DNA of 64,000 bases from contig CANTFK010000863.1 of assembly GCA_947646735.1 (NCBI GenBank), positions 310,001 through 374,000 of the forward strand, written 5' to 3'. Under the pieces are notes generated by a model. It was given only the letters and a program-made list of their open reading frames with translations, had not been told where the DNA came from and did no database searches. Shown here piece by piece: positions 33,497-44,042 of this stretch (position 1 is the first letter of the stretch; each line of letters begins with the position of its first letter). Made by a program: the position numbers and the translations under genes. The stretch comes from Peronospora farinosa. Its lineage: Eukaryota > Oomycota > Peronosporomycetes > Peronosporales > Peronosporaceae.

Positions 33497-34489
33497 TCAC
33501 AGACCTTTGTTGTAAAAGACGTGCGTGATAGGGTCCGCACTTGCCGAGTGCTGCTTGAACGTGCGCTGACGCACAGATTCCTGCAGTTCCGGCTCAAGCG
33601 AAGATACAGCCATGGAGCTACGCTGTGGAAACAGTGCGCAGCACAGTGGCGTCGAAAAAATAAGACACCCTCCGGTAAGTCCCACCATTGTCAAAGCATT
33701 CACCACCTTGTTGTTGCGAAAAAATGGACGTTGCTCCAACTTGTTCATAATAACAGGAGGGAAGAACATGCCAGGTGCAGCCATGAGAATACGGGAAGGC
33801 ACGACCTGCGCCACGGCCTCAACTGCCGCACGCTTGCTCTTGCCCACCTTTTCTCCATCTGCAGTCTCTACTTCAATACCGCCCAACAGTTCACGCTGTC
33901 GCATCAACGGGATGTTGACGCAATTGGCAGCAGCCACAGCCACGAGGGGCACGAGACGACCGACGATGCCATTGCTGAGCTTGGGACGTTTAGCGACCCA
34001 CCGGTTAAGACCCAATGCCGTGGCTACAGAGGCCGTACTAGCAGCCACGTAGGCCTGCAATAGCTGCTCTTGACTCACACCTGTACTGGCATTGCGGTTG
34101 GTATAATTGACGATCGAATTAAAGGTCTGGTTCATAAACTGCCAAAAGACGACAGCGGGTGTCGAGCGATAAAACGTCATCATGCAGCCAGTAATGACCA
34201 TATTGCCCGGTACTTGGAAAGCCATACGACCAATGAGCATGTTCTTCTCACCCGTGTCGGGGTGAAAAGCGCTGTCTACGAGCTGCTTTGCACGCCAGAT
34301 TTTGTCCACACTCATGTCTGGATGCTCACCGGCCTTGTATTCGTCCACGAGTTTCTTGGCAGCATCAAGGTCAGCGTCACTAGCCAATACATTGAACGGG
34401 TTTGTGGTTGCAAAAAAGTGCTGGACACGCCCAGCGTAAGTCCTCTGGTCCCAGCGGGGTGCGTCAAGGTTTACAAGGGAGGAGGACAT
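33497..34489 (-). CDS. Sideroflexin (mitochondrial serine transporter family)
   Basis: A single-exon, 330-residue protein from ATG 34489 (MSSSLVNLDAPRWDQRTYAG). The sideroflexin signatures are clear: RVQHFFATTNPFNVL, AFHPDTGEKNMLIGRMAFQV (HPDTGEK motif), VVFWQFMNQTFNSIVNYTNR and PLVAVAAANCVNIPLMRQRE. Four to five hydrophobic segments follow. The family sits in the inner mitochondrial membrane; SFXN1 carries serine for one-carbon metabolism. The frame is open a little upstream through a GTG that is unlikely to be used. Converges with UFM1 (227 bp between stops). Confidence 0.94.
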   Translation of the reverse strand: MSSSLVNLDAPRWDQRTYAGRVQHFFATTNPFNVLASDADLDAAKKLVDEYKAGEHPDMSVDKIWRAKQLVDSAFHPDTGEKNMLIGRMAFQVPGNMVITGCMMTFYRSTPAVVFWQFMNQTFNSIVNYTNRNASTGVSQEQLLQAYVAASTASVATALGLNRWVAKRPKLSNGIVGRLVPLVAVAAANCVNIPLMRQRELLGGIEVETADGEKVGKSKRAAVEAVAQVVPSRILMAAPGMFFPPVIMNKLEQRPFFRNNKVVNALTMVGLTGGCLIFSTPLCCALFPQRSSMAVSSLEPELQESVRQRTFKQHSASADPITHVFYNKGL

Positions 34490-35002
34490 GGCTACAATCG
34501 TTGAGATGCTGTGAAAGGCTATGTGAGCCACTCACTCCCTACCTGATGGACGATTGGCAAATCGCCGAGTACAATAAATAGATTCAGGATGAAATTGAAT
34601 AGGGAGGGTATTTGATCTTACAATTTGTTTGTTGTTAGATAAGTGTATCAATGCAGCTTGGCACTATATTGTATTGTACGATTTTATTCGATATAAAGGG
34701 AGGCCGTTATGCGCGTTTTGACAACTACTAAGAAATTTACAGCAACGGGGCACAAGCACATGAGTGATGTGAGAAGTAAGAAACAAACGTGTTCGCTTCT
34801 TGGGACGAAGGTGACAAGAAATTCTAGATTTCTGCAGCAACCAATCATTAACGTCTCCGTTGTCGACAACCATCATTGATGGTCTGGTCGAATAGTCGAA
34901 TTACGACCACTACTGTTGGTTTCTAGGATTTTTCTCGAGCACGAACAATGACTTACACTTCAGTTAGCATTCTGCTCGATCAACATCAAGTGTTCGAAAA
35001 AG
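34490..35002. other. Intergenic region between the sideroflexin gene and the 2OG pseudogene
   Basis: Short open frames only, none with a recognisable domain. Confidence 0.5.
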
Positions 35003-37381
35003 ATGACATTTCCAGACTTACGAATTCGCAAGTGGCCGTTTGGAGTAATAGGTAAATCTGAGGATGTACCCGCGCCAAAGGGAGAAGTGTGTGTCAAAAT
35101 CAGCAAACTTGTAGGTTTGGCAGACGAAAACGCTGGCGAGTATTCGCTCGGTGGTCAAGCTGACACTCTGCCGGTTGATCCAGGACTATTTGTAGATTCT
35201 TTGGGAACGATTTCGCTTCCGCTTGTTGAGGAGCAAGTGAAGAAGCTGATTGCAAAATGTGAGAAGTCTCCTTACGGACACAATATGGAAACTAAGATAG
35301 ATGAGAGCGTCCGGAAGAGTTGGCAGCTTCAACCGGATCAAGTCGAGATAAAAACCCTTTTTGGGAGAAAGGACTTGATAAATTGACTGAAATCAGAGCG
35401 AGTCGCTTGGGGTACAAAGGAATTCCACTGCAGTGCAAATTGTACAAGGTGCTTGTCTATGGAGAGGGTGGTCACTTTCGCATACACCGGGATACCGAGA
35501 AGGAGGACGGTATGATTGCGACGTTAGTCGTTCAGCCACCAAGCACACATGAAGGAGGTGACTTAGTTATTTATCGATATGGAGAAGTAGAGCACCGCCA
35601 TGATTTTGGTAAGGACGATGGCACCGCGGCTCATTTACCCCACTTTGCCGTGCATTATGCTGATGCAGAGCATTCTTTAAAGAAAGTTTCGAAGGGATTC
35701 CGCTTGGCTATGGTGTACTCGATTTGTCTCCCGGCTGCGATGCATCACCTACGGAAAGACCCGACATGGACCGTCCCGGACGCCCTTAGCGTTGCTATCA
35801 GTCAAATGGAAAACGAATCATTCGCATTGTTCTTATCCCACCATTACACGAAGAAGAGCATTTGAGATTTTGGTTGCGCAGCTCTCAAAGGAATCGATAG
35901 GGCCAGATTCCAAGCCCTTGAAGTTGCAAACTCCCGAGTGTCCGACGATAAGAAACTTCGATTCTTCATTGTGAAAATGTTGAATTGATGTGGACGCATT
36001 CGATCATTTAACCAAAGGTCAAAAACAAGCGCTTCACTGGTATACCGATAGCGGGGAAGATCTAGGACGCTGGAAGAACCAAACGCGTGATGACATGTTC
36101 AACTTTCTGAATCCTGGAGGTGAAACGTGTTCCCAATTCTGGGATTCTTCTTACTACATCGGATTTTGTACTCACGGGTAATGAGGGCGCGTTTAGAAGC
36201 ACAATATATTCCAGATTCGCAATTTTTGCGTGGCCTACTGTCCGACATGGGGAATATATACTAAACCTTATGTCTGCCGAGCTCGCAGTTGAAGACTTGG
36301 CATCTCGTAAACCAGTTAGCGCTGCAGAACTTCGCACATTTTTGGATGCAGCTAGTTCAAGGTATGATTGGGGTGTAGAAGATTGGTGGCGACGTAGTCT
36401 GAAGGTTTCCATCAGGTTTTGCCGGTCCTTTCTTAATCTACTAGTGGATGTTGGTGACCCAGAATTGACAAAGTTGTTCCTTAGCAAGTATTGTCCCAAG
36501 TTGGGGCAGCAACACGAAAACGCATCGCTGATCCCAGCTTTTATCAAGATTGCCAGCACTTTTTCATGGGATGACGTCGGTGAAGCATTATTGGATGTTC
36601 TGGGTACCCAGTCACCTCTCTCTAGTTACGGTGAAGACTCGGCTTTGGAAATGCTGTTACGAGTGGCTGCTGGTTTGAATGATGGAGTACCTCGGCAGGC
36701 TTTGCTCGCTAAAGCTTTGGAAAAAATCGAAAAAGAGAAAATGGTCTTGCATTCTTCCACAGCAGCTGAAGTTTTGTGGAAACATGCTATCTGCCTCGGT
36801 GACTCCCAATCGTCGATATGGTGATAAGTAAGCTTGAGAAAATGAAGCCAAATGAGCTTGGTCCATTCGGCAACGTATTGGTACAGCATGGTAGCGACTT
36901 CGATCCAACGAGCGAGCAGTTTGCCTTGCTTTCGAAGATTGCTGCAAAGCGGGTGGAGTGGCTGGAAGGCGATATTCATAAATTGGATAAGTTGAGCAAG
37001 ACTTTCTCATGGGAGATGCCATACGCGGACAGCGAGTTCGAAGAGATTACGGAGTTTCTACGTGGTCCTCAGCAATCGATGATTTTGAGAGGGTAGACAA
37101 GTAGTGAAAAATTTAAAGGGTTTCGCAAGGCGAAGAAGTTTGCTGCTACTGTGAATTTGTATCGTTATTCTGACTCTTCATATGTTGCCAAAGCTATTGA
37201 AGGTGATGGTGCGTCAGTGACAATTACGAAAATACGCCAATGGTACGAGGATTCCCAGGCGAAGCTGGCTCGGTATACAGAAGAAATGGCAAATTTAAGC
37301 AAAGTCTACAGATCAGTGGACATGATTTCGACAAATAAACCACGTCTTGAGTTAGAAACTCGGATTGGTGGCTTGACTTAG
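35003..37381 (+). pseudogene. 2OG-Fe(II) oxygenase-like gene, broken copy
   Basis: Collinear with the intact gene at 44043-46418 (opposite strand) but with at least five lesions: loss of one A in an A6 run near 35350 (frameshift), GGA to TGA at 35863, a rearranged patch near 35985, a frame change near 36160, a 1-bp loss near 36812 (TCGTTCG to TCGTCG), and a TAG at 37094. Fragments between lesions are still very similar to the intact protein, e.g. PKGEVCVKISKLVGLADENA, the iron site HRDTEKEDG and RYDWGVEDWWRRSLKVSIRF. So inactivation is recent. Similarity continues past the stop for at least 30 bp (GAGTGGCATG-AAGGATCGAAGCTACC type sequence in both copies), so the duplication was larger than the gene. 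Confidence 0.88.
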
Positions 37382-38345
37382 TACGCATCAAGTGGCATGA
37401 AAGGATCGAAGCTACCAATTAACGTGTGACGAGGCGGACGCAACAATGATGAGGAAGAGATACCTGGGAGTCTCGCTAAGCACTCTACATTATTCAGTTT
37501 ATTTTTCAAATCCACAAGTGCGGCTTGTTCAGTAGTCGCGCACCACGTTGACGAAATCATATTACGTGTTTTTCTTAAGCTTAGCGAGTCAACCACAAAT
37601 TCAGCTCAGTCTGACACCAGGGAGACGATCAATTGGACCAAGAATTGGGCCATCATTAAAGAGTATCGACAAGAAATCACCAGCTGGTGTTGTGAAAACG
37701 ACGTCCGTCAAACTCGAAAAAAGTGACAATAAACAGACTGTGAATGTTCCAGTCTCGTGTGGTGTTTGCACTTATCGTCACCTTGTTCATTCGACTTGTC
37801 TTCTAGGATAATAAAGTCCCACTACTCAACTCTAGCAACATCTATGAATACAGCGTTCTTCAAATTGGAATCCGAACACATACAGATTGACCAGAAACAA
37901 CACCTGTTACATATTTTACAAGATACCGAGATGGTTCTGGTAGGGTATGCGTCTATATTGTGATTTCTACCGCGTCTGTCCATTGCGATATCACTCAAAC
38001 GTACAGAATGTGTGCTCGTTAAAATAAGGATCCAAGCGCACCAGCATTCAATTAGCCCCGAACCAGCAGATGTTGCAACGGCAGCTAGCAGAACAGCAGA
38101 TAACGGAGATGTCACCGGGGGGGCATACCCTGGAACTCGTTTATCTCCAGTAAACATACGCAAGTGCAAATCGCTTGAAGGCACTTTGTCAATCGGTTCG
38201 ATCAAACAACAAAAAGAAAACTTTACTTAGCCAAGACCATGTCCTAGACTGGCATTACAAACTTTCTCAATATAAACAAGAGACTAGCGACGCTTTCACA
38301 ACATCTTGCTCACTTGTATCGAGCTCAGAGATCCTTGTATCGAGC
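37382..38345. other. 964-bp intergenic region, possibly decayed
   Basis: Several 60-130 codon frames on both strands but none with a domain or signal peptide starting at an ATG. The first 60 bp are homologous to the 3' flank of the intact 2OG gene. No RXLR or CRN effector signature found. Confidence 0.45.
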
Positions 38346-38354
38346 TCAGAGATC
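38313..38354. repeat. 21-bp tandem duplication across the stop of carboxypeptidase 3
   Basis: Two consecutive perfect copies of CTTGTATCGAGCTCAGAGATC (38313-38333 and 38334-38354). The second copy contains the stop and last codons (Asp-Leu-stop) of the minus-strand gene. Confidence 0.9.
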
Positions 38355-39800
38355 CTGGTCGTGAAAAAACTTGTTTATCATCTCAAACGAGACAGCAGGC
38401 TGATCCATAGGCACCATGTGGCCAGAGTTAAACACACGAATGAACGCCAAGTTTTCGAACGCACGAACTCGCCCTGCATCTGGGGCCTCAGATGTAATCA
38501 ACGGGCGGTTTGGTGCGTTTCTAAAGTCTTCTTTTCCGCTCCAATCTAGCGCCATCACCCACGCCTGGTTGCCCACCCAATTGCACATGAGGTCCGCATC
38601 ACCAGCGTAAATCAACACTCTCACGCCTGCATCCAGGAGAAGTTTGACATCCTCAGCCGAGGATAGCATCTCATCGAGTACAAAACCTGCACCCACCGTC
38701 CCATCGCACTCTTGCCATGGCTTGGACTTGTGTTCATCGACACCTAGCTCCGCCAAGATAGCCGGTGCATTCAAGTACTCGACAATGTGCTCAAAGTGGA
38801 AGCAGTTCATCACGTTGTCTTCAGCACATGGCTTCCGAATATCGTAGGGGTTTCGCCCCGACTGAAAATACGGTCCTTCCAGCGTTCCAAAGCAAAATTC
38901 CATTGCATCAGCACACATCTGCTGTTCTTTCTGGCACTTCAAAATGAGCTCGCGACACACCGGCTGCGCCTTACGCATATCTTCAATTGCCTTTTCATTT
39001 AACAGCGATATATTGTACGAGTTGAAGGCCATGTCGACACTGTGCAGGTATTGCTCTGCCGGGTCCGTCAGTCCGTTACCAACTGCGATACCTGTCAGAT
39101 TAATATAAACTGCGTCCGGATTCAAGTGCCGAAGCATATTGGCTTTCAAAATGTAGCTGGCAGTAGCAGGTACATAGTGTCCACCGTAACTTTCGCCCGT
39201 TACGAAAAACTCCCGATCACTGAATTCCGGGTGTTTGTTTAGAAATTCCTGTAAGAACCAGTAAATGTTTTCCGCGACATTGAACTCACTCGAGTCGTAA
39301 TCTACGCTAGAACCATAAGAGAATCCCACTCCTGTTGGTTGGTCCAGCCAAATAACATTGGCCTGATTATTCCAAGAGTATGGATTGATCTGAGTCGACA
39401 GATCCGGCTGGACATGGCAAGGACCGTTTTCAGCCAATAGTGCCATCATGCTGGAACAGCCGGGTCCTCCTGTAAGCCAGAGGACTAAAGGGTCCTTCTG
39501 TGGCTCACTCTGAGATTCGACAAACCAATAAAAATAATGGTCATTATTTGTGTTGGGTAATTTTATATACCCCGATTCATGGCTCGACATTCCACAGAAA
39601 AACTTGTCAAACTTGCTAGTGACGCCTTTCAGGTTTGATACCGATGAGTCCTTGTGGGCCACGAACGCAAACGTGAGCAATAAAATAAAACTAGTAGCCA
39701 TAAAGATCACATAACGGCTTTTAACGCCATGAAACGTGAAAGAACGAAGCGAGGAGGGGCCATTCGCTACGAGCGGAGTCACCTCGGATGCATGTACCAT
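38346..39800 (-). CDS. Serine carboxypeptidase S10, paralogue 3, type II membrane-anchored
   Basis: An intact 484-residue gene from ATG 39800 (MVHASEVTPLVANGPSS); the open frame extends upstream only through a TTG. Cytosolic N-terminus with EVTPLV, anchor YVIFMATSFILLLTFAFVAH (about 33-52), then the S10 domain: FFCGMSSHESGYIKLPN, LWLTGGPGCSS, TGESYGGHYVPA, YAGDADLMCNW and NSGHMVPMDQP. All catalytic residues are present. It is clearly a paralogue of copies 1 and 2 but much more diverged (about two-thirds identical by eye), so it was not part of the recent homogenisation. It lies between the two 2OG oxygenase copies together with several carboxypeptidase fragments. Confidence 0.93.
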   Translation of the reverse strand: MVHASEVTPLVANGPSSLRSFTFHGVKSRYVIFMATSFILLLTFAFVAHKDSSVSNLKGVTSKFDKFFCGMSSHESGYIKLPNTNNDHYFYWFVESQSEPQKDPLVLWLTGGPGCSSMMALLAENGPCHVQPDLSTQINPYSWNNQANVIWLDQPTGVGFSYGSSVDYDSSEFNVAENIYWFLQEFLNKHPEFSDREFFVTGESYGGHYVPATASYILKANMLRHLNPDAVYINLTGIAVGNGLTDPAEQYLHSVDMAFNSYNISLLNEKAIEDMRKAQPVCRELILKCQKEQQMCADAMEFCFGTLEGPYFQSGRNPYDIRKPCAEDNVMNCFHFEHIVEYLNAPAILAELGVDEHKSKPWQECDGTVGAGFVLDEMLSSAEDVKLLLDAGVRVLIYAGDADLMCNWVGNQAWVMALDWSGKEDFRNAPNRPLITSEAPDAGRVRAFENLAFIRVFNSGHMVPMDQPAVSFEMINKFFHDQDL

Positions 39801-40230
39801 CTTTTGAAAAATATTTCGAAAAATGACAATAAGAAATAAATCATTTGCTGGTATCAGATCTGAGCTGCGGGGTGGAATCAATATAAATTCGCCCTAGTCC
39901 TAGCATTTAATATCGCTTGATGTGCATTCTGTGGACATGTCGGACTGTTATAGTGCATATCTCTTAAGAGCTCGGACGGCAATATAAATGGTTCGTGTCA
40001 GTGCGATTACGACCGGATTGGATTCTAATGTCGTTACTATTGAGTGCCAAGTTGCACCGTGCGACAAATCACCAAACAATCAGGTCGAGATTCTTGAAGG
40101 CTTTGACATGACAACACTGATCTCCAGTTTTCTGCTTCGCACTGTCGCGTGGTATCGTAGGATACAAACCAGCGAACGGTTTGATCAGTAGTGACTATAA
40201 CAGCTGTCGTCCATTCAAGCTAAACTTCCT
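39801..40230. other. Intergenic region upstream of carboxypeptidase 3
   Basis: Promoter of carboxypeptidase 3. A 67-codon plus-strand frame (ATG 39988) has no recognisable feature; not called. Confidence 0.4.
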
Positions 40231-41207
40231 CTAAGTACATTCGTCCGCTTCGTTACCTCCTTTACACACCAAGTAAGTAACATCATCAAGGATTTCGTGG
40301 CCGGCTGAAGAAAGGGAAAAGTCCGGTCTATCGATGCCTGCCTCGTTGTCAGGACATCACTGATACTTAGACTTGTATTCGCGTGGCTTCCAGCTCGTGG
40401 GGACGTCCTGGATGTTCGCGCGTGTGGAAACAGCTGGATGACGCGTTGTCCACGAGCGAGCGTCTGGAAGGGCATGTCTAGTCCTAAGAATTGAAAAATC
40501 CAAGGCCGACGTCATCAACTTCCATCGTTATTGGTTGGGTGCTCATCCAGACCCAGGGTTGCACTGATTCTCTGATTGTTTGAGTCGAAGGATGGTCATT
40601 GTGTGAGGACAACCACTTCCGATCTAAGGAGCCTTTGATGATTGCTTGATGGAGCTTAGCCTCCTGTACATTACCGTATACAAGTATGACAGGTGACGGC
40701 TGAAGGCATGTAGAACTTAGAACAGGAAGCATGGCAAAATGGAATCATAAGTAGGCAATATCAACTCAAAGAAGAAATTAGCTAGCTCAGAACTTCTTTC
40801 ATGTTACTTAGTGGGCTGGTCCCGGGGCCAACATCAATAGCAGGCTGATCAGGAGAACGCAGGGGTTCAGTCGCCAAGGCAGGGTGCGCAGTAGACTATT
40901 GGTTGACAGGGACAGTAGACTCAGCAAGGAGTTGCTCAGAGGCCGCCTTGAATTCAACTGGGGCGTTAATTGGAACCTCAACTAGTGGTGCAGTGGAAGT
41001 CTCCGTTCGTACAGCGGGAGTGGGCTCGTTAGTCGTCTTTACCGTCACTACAGTGGATTTGGTGCTGTGGCCGCTGAGCGTGAGCCACAGCACGATGATG
41101 ATGGATGCGATCACGACGACGGCGCCGGTGATACCAATGATGCGCTTGCGCTTCTGCGCGTCTGAGACGAATTGCTCGCCGCGTAACGGTGTCGTCTCCT
41201 TAGCCAT
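40231..41207 (-). pseudogene. Decayed gene with ETTPL-type N-terminus, unknown product
   Basis: ATG 41207 starts MAKETTPLRGEQF, a basic stretch KRKR, and an anchor IIGITGAVVVIASIIIVLWL, the same design as the carboxypeptidases, followed by a Thr/Pro/Val-rich stalk to a TAG at 40896 (103 residues). The frame stays open after that TAG for about 38 more codons (TAHPALATEPLRSPDQPAID). Further on, shifted frames still read like protein: SVQPWVWMSTQPITMEVDD near 40530 and, at about 40231-40490, PDARSWTTRHPAVSTRANIQ then, after a lone TGA, AGHEILDDVTYLVCKGGNEA. No S10 motif is found, so it may be another type II protein. Either a pseudogene or a short intact 103-residue protein; unresolved. Confidence 0.4.
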
Positions 41208-41926
41208 TTTGTTGATATCGTATCCACCACGGAAGACAGAGGAGGTTTGCACGTCTGCAAATCCAGAAATGAGAGAATCCTGGCGAACCAATCTATCGGA
41301 CAAAGGCGATAGATCAACGCAAGGGGGATTTGCCAGTAAGCTGATTTCTGAAACGACGAGCGTCTAAAAGGCACACATCATTTTGTCCCTGACAACTCAT
41401 GGTCACCAATACCTTCGCTCAGTAGGGGATTCTTGCATGTTCCTCGAATGAGCTATAGAGATATCAGCATCTGATTTACGATATCTATATAAGTAGCTAT
41501 AAGATCGCGAGGCGATACGTCAGAGCAACAAACACGAGTCGAAGTAGTCGCTGCAGATCGAGCAAGCCACTTCAACATTGACTACTCAGACGTCATCGTT
41601 TTGTGGACATGCATGTGTCAGTTGAAAAATACACGTTTGACGTGATCAGCCATCCATTCCGTGTAAAACTAGGCCCTGTAGGAATGCTGTTGTTAGCAAC
41701 GACAGTGGAGACTAAGCAATGACACGGCTCATGCCATCGATCTCAAACTGTGCTCTTTGGCTGCCTGTTTGGTGCATCCGGACAAAGCCCATCATGTTGC
41801 GGGCTGATGCCGCGTACGTGTCGTGATCTTGGCTCTGACAAAAGAGCGCAGCGTCGATCCACGTGTTTGAGTTCGTTTGACAGGCGTCGCTGCAATCTCA
41901 GCTTTTCGCTGACGCTTCGTCTGTCA
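41208..41926. other. Intergenic region
   Basis: No supported gene. Short frames antisense to or upstream of the decayed gene lack domains. Confidence 0.4.
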
Positions 41927-42345
41927 TCAGCTTGATGTCGTACAACTTGCTATCATGTCTGACCAACCCTTACTCGACCATGTCGCTGTAGGGATGTAAT
42001 GTCCTTCGTAGCCCTTTCCGGTGGAAAACAATGGACGACATTCGAGCTTTGGGTCTTGTCCAGAATCCCTGCAGGAACCAGTGATCCTGGACGTCCTACT
42101 GGACATTGTTATCGGCATCTACTAGACTACCACAAGTATCTGACATTCGCTTGGCCTTTAACTTTCGGAATCCAACTCGTTCATTTGCTTCAGTGCTGTC
42201 ATGATACCCCAGGGCCGCCACTCAGCCAAAGAATGAGCGGGTCCGTCACTGGGGCTTTGCGAACTCGAAGAACCACTACAAGTACCGATCTTCTTGCCTA
42301 TGGGCAGCTTGATGTACCCCTCTTTGTTGGCTGACCAAATGGCAT
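41927..42345 (-). pseudogene. Carboxypeptidase S10 remnant, N-terminal half
   Basis: On the minus strand, in shifting frames: NKEGYIKLP, then TDPLILWLSGGPGVS interrupted by TGA, and near 42010 TGKGYEGHYIPTAT, which corresponds to TGESYGGHYVPA with the active-site region altered (GESYGG to GKGYEG). The nucleophile Ser is therefore gone. Orientation equals carboxypeptidase 3. Confidence 0.75.
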
Positions 42346-42593
42346 CAATGACAGAAGGAATCAAAAGCGACATGTTTCTTGGGTCGCAAAGTTCGATGAC
42401 AACTAACGCAGGCGTTCCAAAGGCCAGAATCTTGGCAATATGCGCCAATTTCAACCCCGAATGGAATCCCGAAGAGCTCTGGCATTCGAACTCCACCGTT
42501 CACATCGCCAACTGCTGCGTTGATTAAACTCTGACAGCAAGACACCGCAAAAAAGTGATCATATCACGTGCTCTAAAACGTAAAGCGTAGACT

Positions 42594-43020
42594 CTAGAGT
42601 GCTTCGTCACTAAAGAACCGACTGATGAGGTCTAGCGCGACGTCTGGCTGTCCTGGGCACGTGCGGTCAGCATCGAACACGCGTACAAACGTGAAACCTC
42701 AAAATGAACGCACCACAATTGCGATGATGTTACGTTCGGCGGGTAGCAATGGATTATGAGCAAAACACATGCGCTCTTCAGTGGCGTAGTAGTCTACTTT
42801 GCCTTGTCAGTTGAGATCCAGCGCCCATGCTCGATTGCCGATCCAGTTGCACATGAGGTTGGCGTCTCCAGCGTTAAAGAGCACTCGGAGCGCATGTCGG
42901 CAACGAGCATCTGGAAAGGCACTGGCCAGTCTCCAGAACTGATGAATGTAACTTCCGCCTCAACGCACTCTCCATGCCATGCAGGAGCGCGCATATCGAC
43001 GTGCAAGTATCTACGCACCG
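42594..43020 (-). pseudogene. Carboxypeptidase S10 remnant, C-terminal half
   Basis: On the minus strand, AWHGECVEAEVTF and VPFQMLVADMR, then in another frame the NAGDANLMCNW region, and finally FTFVRVFDADRTCPGQPDVA-LDLISRFFSDEAL with a TAG at 42594. The catalytic His motif SGHMVP is replaced by ADRTCP. It lies upstream (higher coordinate) of the N-terminal remnant, so the two are not one gene in order. Confidence 0.75.
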
Positions 43021-43077
43021 CTACTGCTTAGAATTGGCATTGTGGTGTATTCAATACTATGGAGGCTCAACATCAGA

Positions 43078-43441
43078 GCCTTTGACACCTGAAAGCTCTT
43101 TTGTCTGTGTTGTGACCAACAGCAAGGCAGGCCATATCACACGGGCAAATAAAGTAGACAACCACTACTTTTCTGGTTCTACGAGTCGCCCAGCAACTCC
43201 GAAACGGATCCACTCATGTTGTGGCTAATTGGATCCTGGTTTATCCAGCAAACAGGTGTGGGCTATTCTTTTGGCGCAGCGTTGGACAAAGACTACAACG
43301 TAACGAACGTTGGAGAAATCTTTCGGTTTCACATGGATTCTTGGACAAACACCCGCAGTATCGGTCGAAAGTCTTTCATCACGGGTAAAAGTTGAGGCAG
43401 CCATTACGTTCCGGTCACAGAGCCTGGCAAAAAGGCGACAA
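43078..43441 (+). pseudogene. Carboxypeptidase S10 remnant, N-terminal half, plus strand
   Basis: In shifting plus-strand frames: NKVDNHYF, WFYESPSNSETDPLMLWLIG, QQTGVGYSFGAALDKDYNVT and SFITGKS-stop-GSHYVPVTE, matching in order the carboxypeptidase sequence from the KVDDHYF region to the nucleophile elbow. The nucleophile region reads GKS-TGA-GS. Head-to-head with the C-terminal remnant at 42594-43020. Confidence 0.75.
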
Positions 43442-44042
43442 TTCACCACCACCCATTTTTTTATTTTTTAGGCAAATCGAGGGACTTTGAGTGGCAGCCG
43501 CTAAAGTTGTGGGTGAACAAGGTGAAGAGAGCGAAACACCGCACAAAACTGGAGCAATCGCTGATTGTTGTTTACTATTGAACTGGGGTTTGAGAGAGAC
43601 CAACTGTAATTTGTACCATATTGTACGTAGATCGATTTTCCTGGAAGAAGTTACTTCATTCAGGGGTTGTGAAGTACGGTCCGACATCTGGTCGGATTAA
43701 TCATCTAGTTAGATCGTCATTTCACTTTGTGCGTGTGCTAAATCATCGGTACACTAGAACCTAGTTTTATGCCTTGCATCGTGACATGTAGAAAAAGTAA
43801 GTAGACAAAGGGCCATATTGTGAACTTGTGATTTTAGGTGCCAGTGGCTAGATCAGTCTATAATGTAAACGTATCTTGTACGATTTCGTCGATCTGGTAT
43901 TGGAAAGTAAATCTGAATTATACAGCGCAAAGCGAAGCTCCCTACTACTTAAGTATCTACTTCTCGTCGTTGCTTCGTCTGTCTCGGTAGCTTCGATCCT
44001 TACATGCCACTCGTTGAGTCAGCCTCACACTTCGATTTTCTT
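43442..44042. other. Intergenic region downstream of the intact 2OG gene
   Basis: Contains a T-run at 43456-43470. A plus-strand frame at 43876-44094 with a hydrophobic stretch is antisense to the gene end and not supported. About 60 bp next to the 2OG stop are homologous to the flank of the broken copy. Confidence 0.45.
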
